From contig NZ_JABXKH010000103.1 in NCBI RefSeq assembly GCF_017115105.1, forward strand, positions 1 through 64,000: a stretch of 64,000 bases of DNA. Reading direction: 5' to 3'. Each line of letters starts with the position of its first letter. Position 1 is the first letter of the stretch. This document shows positions 26,801-34,992 of this stretch, in pieces. Below the pieces are notes generated by a model. It was not told where the DNA came from and did no database searches. It worked only from the letters and a program-made list of their open reading frames with translations. Position numbers and translations under genes: made by a program. This stretch comes from Nostoc sp. NMS2 (lineage in GTDB: Bacteria; Cyanobacteriota; Cyanobacteriia; Cyanobacteriales; Nostocaceae).

Positions 26801-27392
26801 AGGTGGGGGCGCTCAAATACCCCACATCAATGCCATTGAAGGGGTTGGCTGTGCCTGTTTGCTGGGTGTAGGTGGGGTTGGTGGCTGTGCCTGTGTTTTT
26901 GTAGTAAAAGAGCGTGCCGTCAAATTCCCCAACAATGGCATCCAAATCGCCATCGCCATCGATGTCGGCTAAGGTGGGGCTGCTAAAACGTCCCACATCA
27001 ATGCCATTGAAGGGGTTGGCTGTGCCTGTTTGCTGGGTGTAGGTGGGGTTGGTGGCTGTGCCTGTGTTTTTGTAGTAAAAGAGCGTGCCGTCAAATTCCC
27101 CAACAATGGCATCCAAATCGCCATCGCCATCGATGTCGGCAAAGGTGGGGGCGCTCAAATACCCCACATCAATGCCATTGAAGGGGTTGGCTGTGCCTGT
27201 TTGCTGGGTGTAGGTGGGGTTGGTGGCTGTGCCTGTGTTTTTGTAGTAAAAGAGCGTGCCGTCAAATTCCCCAACAATGGCATCCAAATCGCCATCGCCA
27301 TCGATGTCGGCTAAGGTGGGGGTGCTGTAACCCCCGACATCAATGCCATTGAAGGGGTTGGCTGTGCCTGTTTGCTCGTTAAATGTAGCCAT
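23898..27392 (-). CDS. Secreted VCBS/FG-GAP repeat protein with Ig-like and RTX domains
   Basis: 1,164 residues. Residues ~1-580 are ten 57-residue FG-GAP/VCBS repeats (ADIDGDGDLDAIVG then GTLLYYKNTGTATNPTY), a calcium-binding beta-propeller type sequence. Then come VCBS/cadherin-like domains (GVNDTATITGTATGAVTED, repeated twice) and one more (VNDAPVAGTDSLTATQF). The C-terminal region has RTX nonapeptides (GGKGDDTLIGGNGDDLLVGG). No N-terminal signal peptide, as usual for type I secretion with a C-terminal signal. A large calcium-dependent extracellular adhesin or matrix protein is the likely role. No T1SS genes are in this window. Confidence 0.9.
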   Translation of the reverse strand: MATFNEQTGTANPFNGIDVGGYSTPTLADIDGDGDLDAIVGEFDGTLFYYKNTGTATNPTYTQQTGTANPFNGIDVGYLSAPTFADIDGDGDLDAIVGEFDGTLFYYKNTGTATNPTYTQQTGTANPFNGIDVGRFSSPTLADIDGDGDLDAIVGEFDGTLFYYKNTGTATNPTYTQQTGTANPFNGIDVGYLSAPTFADIDGDGDLDAIVGAGDGTLLYYKNTGTATNPTYSQQTGTANPFNGIDVGYLSAPTFADIDGDGDLDAIVGEGDGTLLYYKNTGTATNPTYSQQTGTANPFNGIDVGYESSPTFADIDGDGDLDAIVGAGDGTLLYYKNTGTATNPTYSQQTGTANPFNGIDVGYESSPTFADIDGDGDLDAIVGEGDGTLLYYKNTGTATNPTYSQQTGTANPFNGIDVGYLSAPTFADIDGDGDLDAIVGAGDGTLLYYKNTGTATNPTYSQQTGTANPFNGIDVGYLSAPTFADIDGDGDLDAIVGEGDGTLLYYKNTGTATNPTYSQQTGTANPFNGIDVGDYSAPTLADIDGDGDLDAIVGVNDGTLRYFYNTPNRPPVAVNDAVSTDENTVLNGNLLAANPTTPDSDPDGNPLTVTQVNGTATNVGSQINLGNGKLTVNADGTFSFNPNGGYETLTQAATATESFNYTISDGFGGTATATATITITGVNDTATITGTATGAVTEDASTPNLTATGALTVADVDTGENKFNTTVTGTGNLGSLTITNTGTWNYSVANSAVQSLGAGVTKNETFTVRSLDGTASQNIVVTITGVNDAATITGTATAAVTEDATTPNLTATGALTVADVDTGENKFNTTVTGTGNLGSLTITNTGTWNYSVANSAVQSLGAGVTKNETFTVQSVDGTASQNITVTINGVNDAPVAGTDSLTATQFIPTTIAVSTLLANDSDVDTGDVLKITGVSNAVSGAAVLFNNFTPNNAADDFIIFAPTNSGTGSFKYTVTDSKGGTTQGTVNLLIGSSQLGGNGKDTLQGNDGPDLLDGGNAKDSLYGGKGDDTLIGGNGDDLLVGGAGADLLVGGNDADTFRFALTDSLLSGFDRIADLQIGTDIIDGPNAVSAANLRKLGAVSALTQAGISAVLTNANFVTNGAATFSFGSRTFLALNDGTAGFQDTSDGVMEITGFSGSLTNLAIV
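25690..27385 (-). repeat. Ten 171-bp tandem coding repeats
   Basis: The units are nearly identical at the DNA level over 1.7 kb. They form two classes (last variable block AGDG or EGDG) alternating 4 to 9, which indicates duplication as 342-bp pairs. The outermost units (1 and 10) are the most diverged. Confidence 0.9.
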
Positions 27393-27502
27393 TTTGGTTT
27401 TTTTTCATTTGCTAAACAACTGCTTGGAGTTTCCACTCCTGAAAAACTTTAGTTCCCTCGGCTTTATTGGGAGTTTTACCCCCCTTAATCCCCCCTTATA
27501 AA

Positions 27503-27718
27503 AGCTACGGTGTATACACAAGTCGAAAATTTTCACGCTGAACCGATTCCCACCTGGGAATTCATTCCCAGGCTAATAGCGAAAGTCCGTTGAAACGGAC
27601 TGAAGATTTTAGGAATTTATCATCTAGTCCTCTTGAGAGGACTTGTGCTATTAGACTCGGAATTCATTCCGGGGCGGGATAGATACACTCCGCCAAGATT
27701 TGTGTGTACACCGTAGCC
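27503..27718. mobile_element. MITE-like element with 20-bp terminal inverted repeats
   Basis: CTACGGTGTATACACAAGTC (27503-27522) and GATTTGTGTGTACACCGTAG (27699-27718) pair at 18 of 20 positions. Inside are hairpins (CCTGGGAATTCATTCCCAGG; GTCCGTTGAAACGGAC; GTCCTCTTGAGAGGAC). No ORF. It lies upstream of the VCBS gene in the 27393-27814 gap, which holds nothing else recognisable besides polypurine runs. Confidence 0.7.
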
Positions 27719-27814
27719 TTACCAAGGGGAGGGTTAGGGTGGGGTAAAGTAGATCGTCAGTTCCTATAGGTGTGGCGGCGATCTTGCCGCCGGATTAATC
27801 TTGCTCATGGCTTG

Positions 27815-29860
27815 TCATTTATCCCCCAGTAAGTTAGCGAGATTCTGGTGCGCTGCCACCAGGTCTGGCTTGAGTTGAATTGCCCGTTGATAAGCCGCGA
27901 TCGCCTCCTGTGTCTTCCCCTGCATCTGCCAAATCGCCCCCAGGTTACAATGTGCCTGGGCAACATTGGGGTTGAGGTGGATAATGTGTTGGTAAGTGGC
28001 GATCGCTTCTTCTAACCGCCCTAACCCCTGCAAAGCATTACCCAACTGGTTGTAAGCGGCAATATAATCCGGTTGCAAGCCTATGGCTGCTTGGAAACAT
28101 CCAATGGCTCCTGGTAGATCGCCCTGTTGTGCCAATTGCTTACCCTTCTCAAACTGCGATCGGGCAGCATCAACAATCAAACTCGCCTCCGACTGCTGTA
28201 ACACCAGGACTTTGTGCGATCGCTTTTCCCCGTTTTGGTTATTTTGCGGTGATTGCCAACCCAGTTTCAATAACAAAGGTTCGAGAGCGTTGGCAGTTAA
28301 CGCCGTCGGCTGGTAAACTACCCTAACTTGGGTACAGCCTTCCGCCACCAAAGCTTTGTCTAAATACTGCATCAGCTTGGTAGCAATCCCCTGCTGCCGA
28401 TATAGCGGTGCAACAAACAGCGATATTAATTCCGCAGTCTTGTCAGGTAGCATTTGTGCGATCGCAAATGCCACCATGTCCCCCGCCATCGATGCCGAAA
28501 TCCCCACCAATTCCCCCCGTTGCGGTTGGGTTTGCCAGCGCTGTTGCAAACTGGGGAAGGTGAAGGCATCATAATCAGCTAGGCTGCTAGCAGTGAGGTG
28601 ATAGACGCGCTGGTATTTGAGTGCTGAGTGCTGAGTGCTGTTAGCGGTAGCGGGGCGTTTAGCCCGTGCTGAGTGCTGGGTGCTGAGTTCTGAGTGCTGG
28701 GTGTCTTCCCAAAGTTGCCTGGGTAAGCCGGCGACGGGTGCTTTCGCTCCTGCACTGGGGCGTTTTGCTGTGGGTTTGGTGGTGACGATGCCGCCCGAAC
28801 CAGGAAAGGTGACTAGGCGTTCGATTTCCTCTGACTGGAAGCCCAAGCACTGGGGCTGACGCACACCCGGTAGCACTACCACATCAAATAGTTCTTCAAC
28901 TACACCATCGAAGTGCAGCCAATGCGCTGTATTGCCAGTGTTGATGTCAATCACCATTACCCCACACTGGGAAGTATTGCCCAAAGCCGTCAGCCTCTCT
29001 TCTAGGGGTAGTCCGCTAAAGGTGGGCGATCGCAATTTTGACAAGCCCACAAAGGCGAAGTTTTGCCAAAATGCCAACCCCCGTACAAACCCAGGACAAA
29101 AGGTAATGGGTACAAATTTCCCATCATCAAGATATCCAAAGTCTCCCGTCCCCGCATTCAACAGCCACAGCTTGCCTTGATACCATCGGGGCGAGTGGGG
29201 CATAGATAACCCCGTGGCGATGATGTCGTTGGTTCGCACATCCATCACCACACCCCCGCCAACCCGGTGGTTACGCCAGCCTGCGGCGCTGTCGGTAGTG
29301 CTACAAGCAGTGACATACGCAGGTTTGCCGTCACGCAACCCCAAGCCGTTGAGGTGACAACGGTCTTCCGCTGCTAATTTGGAGATAAACGGCGGTTGCC
29401 ACAGGGGTACAAAACTATAGTCGTTGCTGATGGTGGCTAAACAGCTAAAATCTGTATTGACAAATATGAGATTTTCTGCATAATCTAGCACGACATCGTG
29501 GACGTTTAAATCGCCAGTCGTGTATGCCTTGCGGGGAATGTAAAGGCAGTCACTTTGCTGATATGTTTCCCCTGGTGCGAGTAAATTCTCAAAGCGCCAA
29601 ATTTGATAACGTGTGCTAAGATGTATACTGTTGTTTGATGCATACATGCCCATCGGTTTATCAAACAAGCGCTCGTGGGCAGCTATCCTACCTTGCTCAT
29701 TGCAGCCAATAAAAAACAGGCGATTAGTTTGATAGGTAGTAAAAGCTAGGCTCACAGACTGAGTTTGCAACCAGGTTAATAAGTGTGGCGAACACTTAAT
29801 TTCTAGTTTGGGTAAGCTTGATGAAGATATGTCCTGACTGGACGAGAGAAAACTTTCCAT
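27815..29860 (-). CDS. TIGR03032-type protein fused to a GNAT acetyltransferase and TPR repeats
   Basis: Start taken at ATG 29860 (MESFLSSSQ); an in-frame ATG 22 codons upstream is possible. Residues ~20-330 match the TIGR03032/DUF4915 family (HLNGLGLRDGKPAYVTA, then SPRWYQGKLWLLNAGTG), which is a beta-propeller-like domain of unknown role. A linker at ~345-415 is partly repeat-derived. Then a GNAT domain (LISLFVAPLYRQQGIATKL, the acetyl-CoA loop) and three C-terminal TPRs (AIATYQHIIHLNPN, AIAAYQRAIQLKPD). Function of the fusion is unknown; the acetyl acceptor may be a peptide or sugar. The combination of the three domains is unusual. Confidence 0.8.
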   Translation of the reverse strand: MESFLSSSQDISSSSLPKLEIKCSPHLLTWLQTQSVSLAFTTYQTNRLFFIGCNEQGRIAAHERLFDKPMGMYASNNSIHLSTRYQIWRFENLLAPGETYQQSDCLYIPRKAYTTGDLNVHDVVLDYAENLIFVNTDFSCLATISNDYSFVPLWQPPFISKLAAEDRCHLNGLGLRDGKPAYVTACSTTDSAAGWRNHRVGGGVVMDVRTNDIIATGLSMPHSPRWYQGKLWLLNAGTGDFGYLDDGKFVPITFCPGFVRGLAFWQNFAFVGLSKLRSPTFSGLPLEERLTALGNTSQCGVMVIDINTGNTAHWLHFDGVVEELFDVVVLPGVRQPQCLGFQSEEIERLVTFPGSGGIVTTKPTAKRPSAGAKAPVAGLPRQLWEDTQHSELSTQHSARAKRPATANSTQHSALKYQRVYHLTASSLADYDAFTFPSLQQRWQTQPQRGELVGISASMAGDMVAFAIAQMLPDKTAELISLFVAPLYRQQGIATKLMQYLDKALVAEGCTQVRVVYQPTALTANALEPLLLKLGWQSPQNNQNGEKRSHKVLVLQQSEASLIVDAARSQFEKGKQLAQQGDLPGAIGCFQAAIGLQPDYIAAYNQLGNALQGLGRLEEAIATYQHIIHLNPNVAQAHCNLGAIWQMQGKTQEAIAAYQRAIQLKPDLVAAHQNLANLLGDK
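28619..28703. repeat. Heptamer repeat block (GTGCTGA type) inside a coding sequence
   Basis: Tandem GAGTGCT/GGGTGCT heptamers flank a small hairpin (CGGGGCGTTTAGCCCG). They are in frame and encode the linker residues TQHSELSTQHSARAKRP and onward between the TIGR03032 and GNAT domains. Confidence 0.8.
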
Positions 29861-30080
29861 TTTCCATAAAGCAGTCTCGAATGAATCAGTAATTTTTGAC
29901 GCACAAAACCATCTCCCCCACCCCACAAGTAGAAACCATCTGGACAGGGAGAGCGCACCCTATTAATCTGTATTTTTTATCTGTACTGTGAGCTAATATT
30001 ACGACTAAATATGTGAATATTTGTGGAAGTTCGTGAAAAAGTCAACAAATCATCATAACAATAAGGAAAATGGGATAATG

Positions 30081-30287
30081 TTAATCAAAGAAGGCAGAAG
30101 GCAGGAGGCAGAAGGCAGAAGGAAAACCTCTCCCATAAAGGGAAGAGGTATGAAGCGGACGCATCTTTTCTCGTGCTACGCATCTCGCAAAGAATGTTTT
30201 TAATTTTTTGCCCACAAGGGGCAAGGTTTGTACCTTTTTCTTCCTTCTGCCTTCTGCCCTCTGCCCTCTGCCTTTCTTTTTATCAAT
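30081..30287. mobile_element. Repeat-bounded element upstream of the transglutaminase-like gene
   Basis: Left end AGAAGGCAGAAGGCAGGAGG heptamers (30088-30120), right end CCTTCTGCCTTCTGCCCTC (30243-30275) ending in TTTCTTT. The interior has a hairpin (GCCCACAAGGGGC) and no ORF. The structure matches the insertions at 22268 and 22892. It ends about 37 bp before the GTG of the next gene. Confidence 0.65.
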
Positions 30288-30433
30288 AAGCATCTACCAT
30301 CACCTGCGGTGAAGGAGGAATTGAGTGATTCAACCGCAAGCCATAGACCCCATTCCAGAAGAAACAGTGCGTGTGGCTCCCAAACGGCAAATAGAAGAAC
30401 TAGTAGTCTGCCAAGGAAACTTTGCATGGTGGT

Positions 30434-30540
30434 TAGCAGAGGGGCAGAGGGGCAGAGGGGCAGAGGGGCAGAGGGGAAAGAACTTGGTATAAGCCTCTCC
30501 CCCTCTCCCCTGCTCCCCTGCTCCCTTGCTTACCTCGACG
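30434..30540. repeat. Short insertion of octamer repeats in the transglutaminase-like gene
   Basis: Five tandem GGGGCAGA octamers (30434-30474) face a CCCCTCTCCCCTGCTCCCC block (to 30523), giving an inverted structure. In the reading frame it introduces a TAA (near 30489) and leads to a TAG just before the gene resumes. Junctions are approximate. Confidence 0.65.
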
Positions 30541-31483
30541 TAGCAATTTTGGGTTGGTACACTACTAGGTGTTTGGTTAGCATCTTCCCTAGCTGCTTAC
30601 AATAACCGTTCTACTTCTTTAGCCGTACTAGCAGGGGTGTTTCTCTTTCCCATCTTACCTATGCTCTGGGAACTACGGGCAGAAAGCAAGGGCAGTCGGA
30701 GCAAAGAGCGCATTTTGACTTGGGGCGATCGCTTGACGCTCAGAACTCTTGTAATCAACTTTGTGGCGATCGCTGCTTTATTAGTATGGCAACCGCGTTT
30801 GAGTTTCATAGCTCTCTCAACGCGAGGCGACTGGATGCTGGGTGACTTGCAAGGGCAACCTGCACAGTTAATTCGACAGAATTTATTCAAGCTGGCAAAT
30901 GGTTTGGAAGGAATGTATCTCAGCTTTAATAAAAATCCTTTTGAGCGTTACGATGACGGCAGTAGTAAAGTCCAACCACAACCCCAAACCGACCGAGATC
31001 CTTTTGAGAATTTAAAACAGCAAGATACTGCCAAACCACAGCCTGCTAATAATACCAATGGTTGGGCGTGGCAAGGTATGGGAATACATCCCGCAGTTGC
31101 TAATATGCCCAGCAGTGTAGAGACAAGCATCGCATCAGTTGCTCAGTATATTGTTAGTAAAGAATCAGATCCAGTACAGCGAATTAAAGCTCTTCACGAT
31201 TACGTTGCAGATCGAATTGCATACGATGCTGAATCTTATTTTGCAGGGCAATATCCACCACAAGATGCCGAAACTGTATTTAAAACTCGTAAGTCTGTAT
31301 GTGCCGGCTATGCAAAATTATTAGAAGCATTGGGTAAAGCAGCTGGAGAAGAAATCATTTATGTCGTAGGAGATGCACGAACTCAAACCAGCGACCTTAG
31401 CGGTCAAGGTCATGCGTGGAATGCAGCAAGAGTAAAAGGACAATGGTACGAATGGCACTAAGAAAAGCCGAAACGCTTGTGGA

Positions 31484-32852
31484 TTAAGCAGTTTGCAACT
31501 GCTTTCGTAATTCGTGCCGGGGTTTGGTCATTAAGGGATAAGCTTTTGGGCGGCGTTTACGAACTCGTGGTTCGTTTCTAGCAGGACGATCAGGAACAGC
31601 TTTGTGAGCAATAACTTTGAGTAAAGTGCGATAAATTTTAAGACGTTTTGTTGAAGTTGCGGCTAATAATTCGGGAATAAAGTTATCTAAATGATGGCGA
31701 GTACCTTGCAACGACAAGCGCAAGGGAGGAGTGCCATAAGTAGTTCCTGCTGACCACATCAAACTACGAAGTAGATTGTAAGCCAGCAAATAAGCATAAA
31801 TTTCTTTACGTACCATTGAAGGAGTTTTACATCGTAAAATATCCATCCCTAAAGTAGTTTTGAGATGTCTTAAATCTAGTTCAACATCCCAGCGTTGACC
31901 ATAAAGGCCAACAATATCTAAAGTAGAATAGGTTGTTGTATCTAAGAGAGTAGTAATTAAGCTAACTCGTTCAGTGCGAAAGCCAGGAACAACAATATAA
32001 TAATATATCTCTCGTACAGTTATGGTTGAAGGTAAAGCATTAAATTCATCTTTACTCAATCCCTGTGGGCATCTCTTAGGTTTATACCAAGTTACTAACT
32101 TATCACTTGACCCAATTATTTTACCTTTTCGCATTGTGGTTTTTCGGGCTTGGTGTTTCCTAAAAACTGCATCACAATTTAGATTTTTAATAGAAATCAA
32201 ATCGGCATAAGCGCAAAATGCTCTATCTCCCAAAAGGATATCCAATGGATTAAGAAACTTATATAAATTTCTAGCTAATTTAATATCATGCGTGTTCAGA
32301 ATATCTATGCATAGTGCAATAGCGGCTCCAGTAGCTAAACTGAATACCACACCGATTTTCGCTTTTTGGTTATCCACATCCAGATGCTTGAGTAGAGGAT
32401 TGAGGGTATATTTTTTGGTTTTCTAGAGTGTCTGGCATCGATACCGTAGACCCATCTATTACTTTCACATTTCTTCCACACCATAAATATTCTGTTGTCA
32501 CTTTTTGTTCTAAGTTTTGACCACTCTGTTGAAAAAGCTTTTGTAATAATGTTTCTGGTAATCTTGACCGCGCTTGACAATAACCGCTTGTATCTGTTGA
32601 AGGGATTTCTACTTCAAGTCCAGCCAGATAAGCAATGACTTTACTTACTGCATTATGACAACTTTTATCAGTATCCAAAACTTGAGATAAAAACGCCCAA
32701 AGCGTTACTATTGGGTCAAATAATCGCCGATAATATCTAATGTTTAGCTCCGAGAGTGCTTGTTCAATTACACTTGTCGGTAACAATTCTTTAAAAGGTA
32801 ATCCCAAAGATGAATTAAATTTATCCTTGAGGATTTGTACTCGTAGTGTCAC
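31484..32852 (-). pseudogene. IS4-type DDE transposase, frameshifted
   Basis: The N-terminal part (32370-32852) has the first Asp in VIDGSTVSMPDT and ends with a stop after QSSTQASGCG. The C-terminal part (31484-32377) has GDRAFCAYADLISI (second Asp) and YGQRWDVELDLRHLKTTLGM (the Glu region). Normal IS4 proteins continue GxGFPIAKI at the break; here the codon for the aromatic is replaced by TAA and one extra A has entered the following A-run. Two lesions make inactivity likely, although the ends look able to transpose in trans. Confidence 0.88.
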
Positions 32853-32978
32853 AGTAGTATTTATGATGTTTGCTTGCTCGGATCAAGGAAAGTATTTCAT
32901 GAACGAGTAAGCTTTTCCTACCTAAAATTTTTTTGGACAACCCGTACATTTTTGCACTGTCTGGAGTCAACCATAGCG

Positions 32979-32996
32979 TAGTTTACCGCCGCAGGC
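32979..32996 (-). repeat. 18-nt small dispersed repeat at a HIP1-like site
   Basis: On the minus strand the order is GAT, then GCCTGCGGCGGTAAACTA, then CGC, the same boundary rule seen at 14018 and 62127. Confidence 0.6.
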
Positions 32997-33724
32997 ATCC
33001 CAACAAGGCGGGCGGTTACGCCGGGAGCAAACTTCATTAGCGATCGCAACACTTCATCAAGAACAATCGCCTGCCCCGTCGCCACACTGTTTAATAGCTT
33101 TGAAATCTGTAGCGCTTATCCTGTATAGCTTAGAGCTTTTCTTAGTGCCATTCGACAATGGTACTTAATTGATGCTACTTGGGATAGCGGTTATGTTGAT
33201 CGCTCGTCAGGTTTTACAAAAAACTACCGTACTGAATACTTAATGCCCCCACCAGAAGTTATGGTGATCAGCCATTTTCCAAAAGATCCTGCTTGGCAGC
33301 TGTTATCAAATCCATTACTGCTTGGTGAGTTTTTGCGCCAGCCGATGATGAAACCAAAGTTTTTTGCTGATGGCTTGCAACTTGTCAGCCCTGTGCGATC
33401 GCAGACGAATGTTGGTGATGAAGCAAAATTAGTATTGGCAAATCCTAAGAATGTTTGGTTATTAGCCAGCTATAACTCAAAAGGTGGAGACAATTCCCAA
33501 TCCTGTGGCCACGCGGTACAAGGCGATCAAGTTACGTGTAAACTTCCTGCCTCCGGTTCCTATGAAATGCGGTTATTTACCTCTACTGAAAGTCAGGGTG
33601 AATTTAATTATGTAGGGCAATTAGAGTTTAACAAGTCGTGAGAAATAATTTTAAACATTAAAAACTAAGCTAAAAAATACATGAGTAATACTTAGTTTCA
33701 TCCTTAACCCCATAAAAGATAATC

Positions 33725-34477
33725 GTGAAAACTGAATTACCTCCATTAAGTAATTGTGTTATATTCTTTGTATTTTTCTTAAGCATAGTGTATTTGTATA
33801 ACAGCATATATCAAGGAAAATTAATTAAAAAACAACAAAAAGTAGAAAGACCTAAATCTAGTTTTGGGTTTTTGATATTATGGAATCAAATTTTGCTAAT
33901 TTCCTTTTTTTGCATAACTTATATTGTCGGATGGGATGCACCATCAGTTGGTTTAAAATTCAAAATATTCCCAATACTTTCCTTAATAATTGGCTTGGGT
34001 TGCTATTGTATATTTGTGTCATTCTTAAGTAAAATTTTAAATCTTTTTAGAGTTAGTCAAATTGTGGAAAATGATGCTTATCTTGTTTCTGTAAGGCTTA
34101 TGCCACGCCAAAAACTTCAAAAAATATTATTTATGATTGCTGTATGTATATTAAATCCAATAACAGAAGAGTTGATATTTCGGGGAGTACTAGTACATCA
34201 ATTAAGCTTATATACAAATAATTATTACTTAGCAATTCTTCTGGGTTTGTTTGTAAGTGTTGGAAACCATATTTATCAAGGAAGACTACATATTATTACG
34301 CATCTTATTTTTTATATTTTCACTGTAACATTGCTTTATTCAGATGTAGGGCTTGTTGGATCTATAGGTTTTCACTTGGCAGGGGATATTTACCCGTTCA
34401 TGTGGCTTAAATATCAGGTTAATAACTATAAAAAACGAAGAAGGGAGGAACGCAGGGCTAAATATGTTTCCAATTAG
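33725..34477 (+). CDS. CPBP-family intramembrane glutamic endopeptidase (CAAX-protease type)
   Basis: 250 residues from a GTG start. Four to six membrane segments (e.g. NCVIFFVFFLSIVYLY at ~9-24 and LILWNQILLISFFCITYIV). The catalytic motif EELIFRG is near residue 148 (EExxxR type), with NHIYQG and FHLAGD supplying the later conserved His/Asn positions. Lower GC than neighbours. CPBP proteases often process peptides or act in bacteriocin immunity; no such partner is visible here. Confidence 0.88.
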   Translation: MKTELPPLSNCVIFFVFFLSIVYLYNSIYQGKLIKKQQKVERPKSSFGFLILWNQILLISFFCITYIVGWDAPSVGLKFKIFPILSLIIGLGCYCIFVSFLSKILNLFRVSQIVENDAYLVSVRLMPRQKLQKILFMIAVCILNPITEELIFRGVLVHQLSLYTNNYYLAILLGLFVSVGNHIYQGRLHIITHLIFYIFTVTLLYSDVGLVGSIGFHLAGDIYPFMWLKYQVNNYKKRRREERRAKYVSN

Positions 34478-34992
34478 AATATCAGACATAGCGAGTAAGG
34501 AAATTTGGGGATGAGAAAGTAGGGATCGCTCTTAAAGCAAAACGTAGCCAATTGATTTTCTCTCTGACTGCCGAAAGTGCTGCTGATATGGGCTATTAAA
34601 GTCATGAGTGGCGTGTTGGTGGGAAATCTGGTGCGGAGATTAGATTAGGGAAGTGCGATCGGTTGGAGCAAACATCTGCTATTTTCTAGAGTCTTATAAA
34701 TAACTGAAAAGAACTGAATCCATGTACTGATTTTCACTACGAGGAGCGATGGTTTCCCCGTTGCTTTCCTTTCCTTTCCTTCTTGTATTTTATGAGGGCG
34801 ATTTTGACTCAGTAATAGTCTTAACAGTATTTAACCGTATTTCTGATGAAATGATTGTATATTTTTTATTTAATGGCTGTACCATAAAATCAAATTTTTC
34901 ACTGAATAGAAATTTAACTTTAGTTAAGTAAATGCTAAAACTAACAGTATATTTATTTCATTAGATAACGATTATAGTACCAAGTAAAAATT
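34478..34992. other. Intergenic region with degraded coding traces
   Basis: A short stretch near 34531-34600 reads AKRSQLIFSLTAESAADMGY then stop and may be a gene remnant. A 60-codon ORF at 34749-34931 has no coding character I can defend. The sequence is AT-rich before the next gene. Confidence 0.4.

Larger units (their letters stand above)
31450..33153 (-). mobile_element. Complete IS4-family-type insertion sequence, 1,704 bp
   Basis: Perfect 19-bp terminal inverted repeats: GAATGGCACTAAGAAAAGC at 31450-31468 and its complement at 33135-33153. The flanks are an 11-bp direct target duplication, GACAATGGTAC, at 31439-31449 and 33154-33164. Removing the element plus one copy of the duplication restores the host gene. 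The length of the duplication suits the IS4 family. The 282 bp between the transposase start and the right end hold a small HIP1-type repeat (32979-32996) and no further gene. Confidence 0.93.
30325..33641 (+). pseudogene. Membrane-anchored transglutaminase-like protein, broken by a repeat insertion and an IS
   Basis: GTG 30325 follows AGGAGG at good spacing. Part 1 reads IQPQAIDPIPEETVRVAPKR ... GNFAWWLA; part 2 resumes near 30541 with QFWVGTLLGVWLASSLAAYN (a membrane segment) and runs to GQWY at 31449; part 3 resumes at 33160 with WYLIDATWDSGYVD to 33641. Part 2 carries the transglutaminase core (SVCAGYAK with the nucleophile Cys; GQGHAWN with the His), and part 3 supplies the Asp (WYLIDATW). 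Frame arithmetic supports this: the IS plus duplicated target is 1,715 bp, which accounts exactly for the frame change from 1 to 0. The intact protein would have TM segments at the N-terminus and an external C-terminal domain; it is similar to bacterial kyphoscoliosis-peptidase-type proteins. Confidence 0.88.

Noticed and set aside
25833-27314. Plus-strand ORFs with GVGCACLLAVGGVGGCACVF repeats
   Set aside because: Antisense of the VCBS tandem repeats; the VCBS frame has clear domains, these do not.
34749-34931. 60-codon plus ORF
   Set aside because: No ribosome site or family resemblance; the hydrophobic composition reflects AT-rich DNA.
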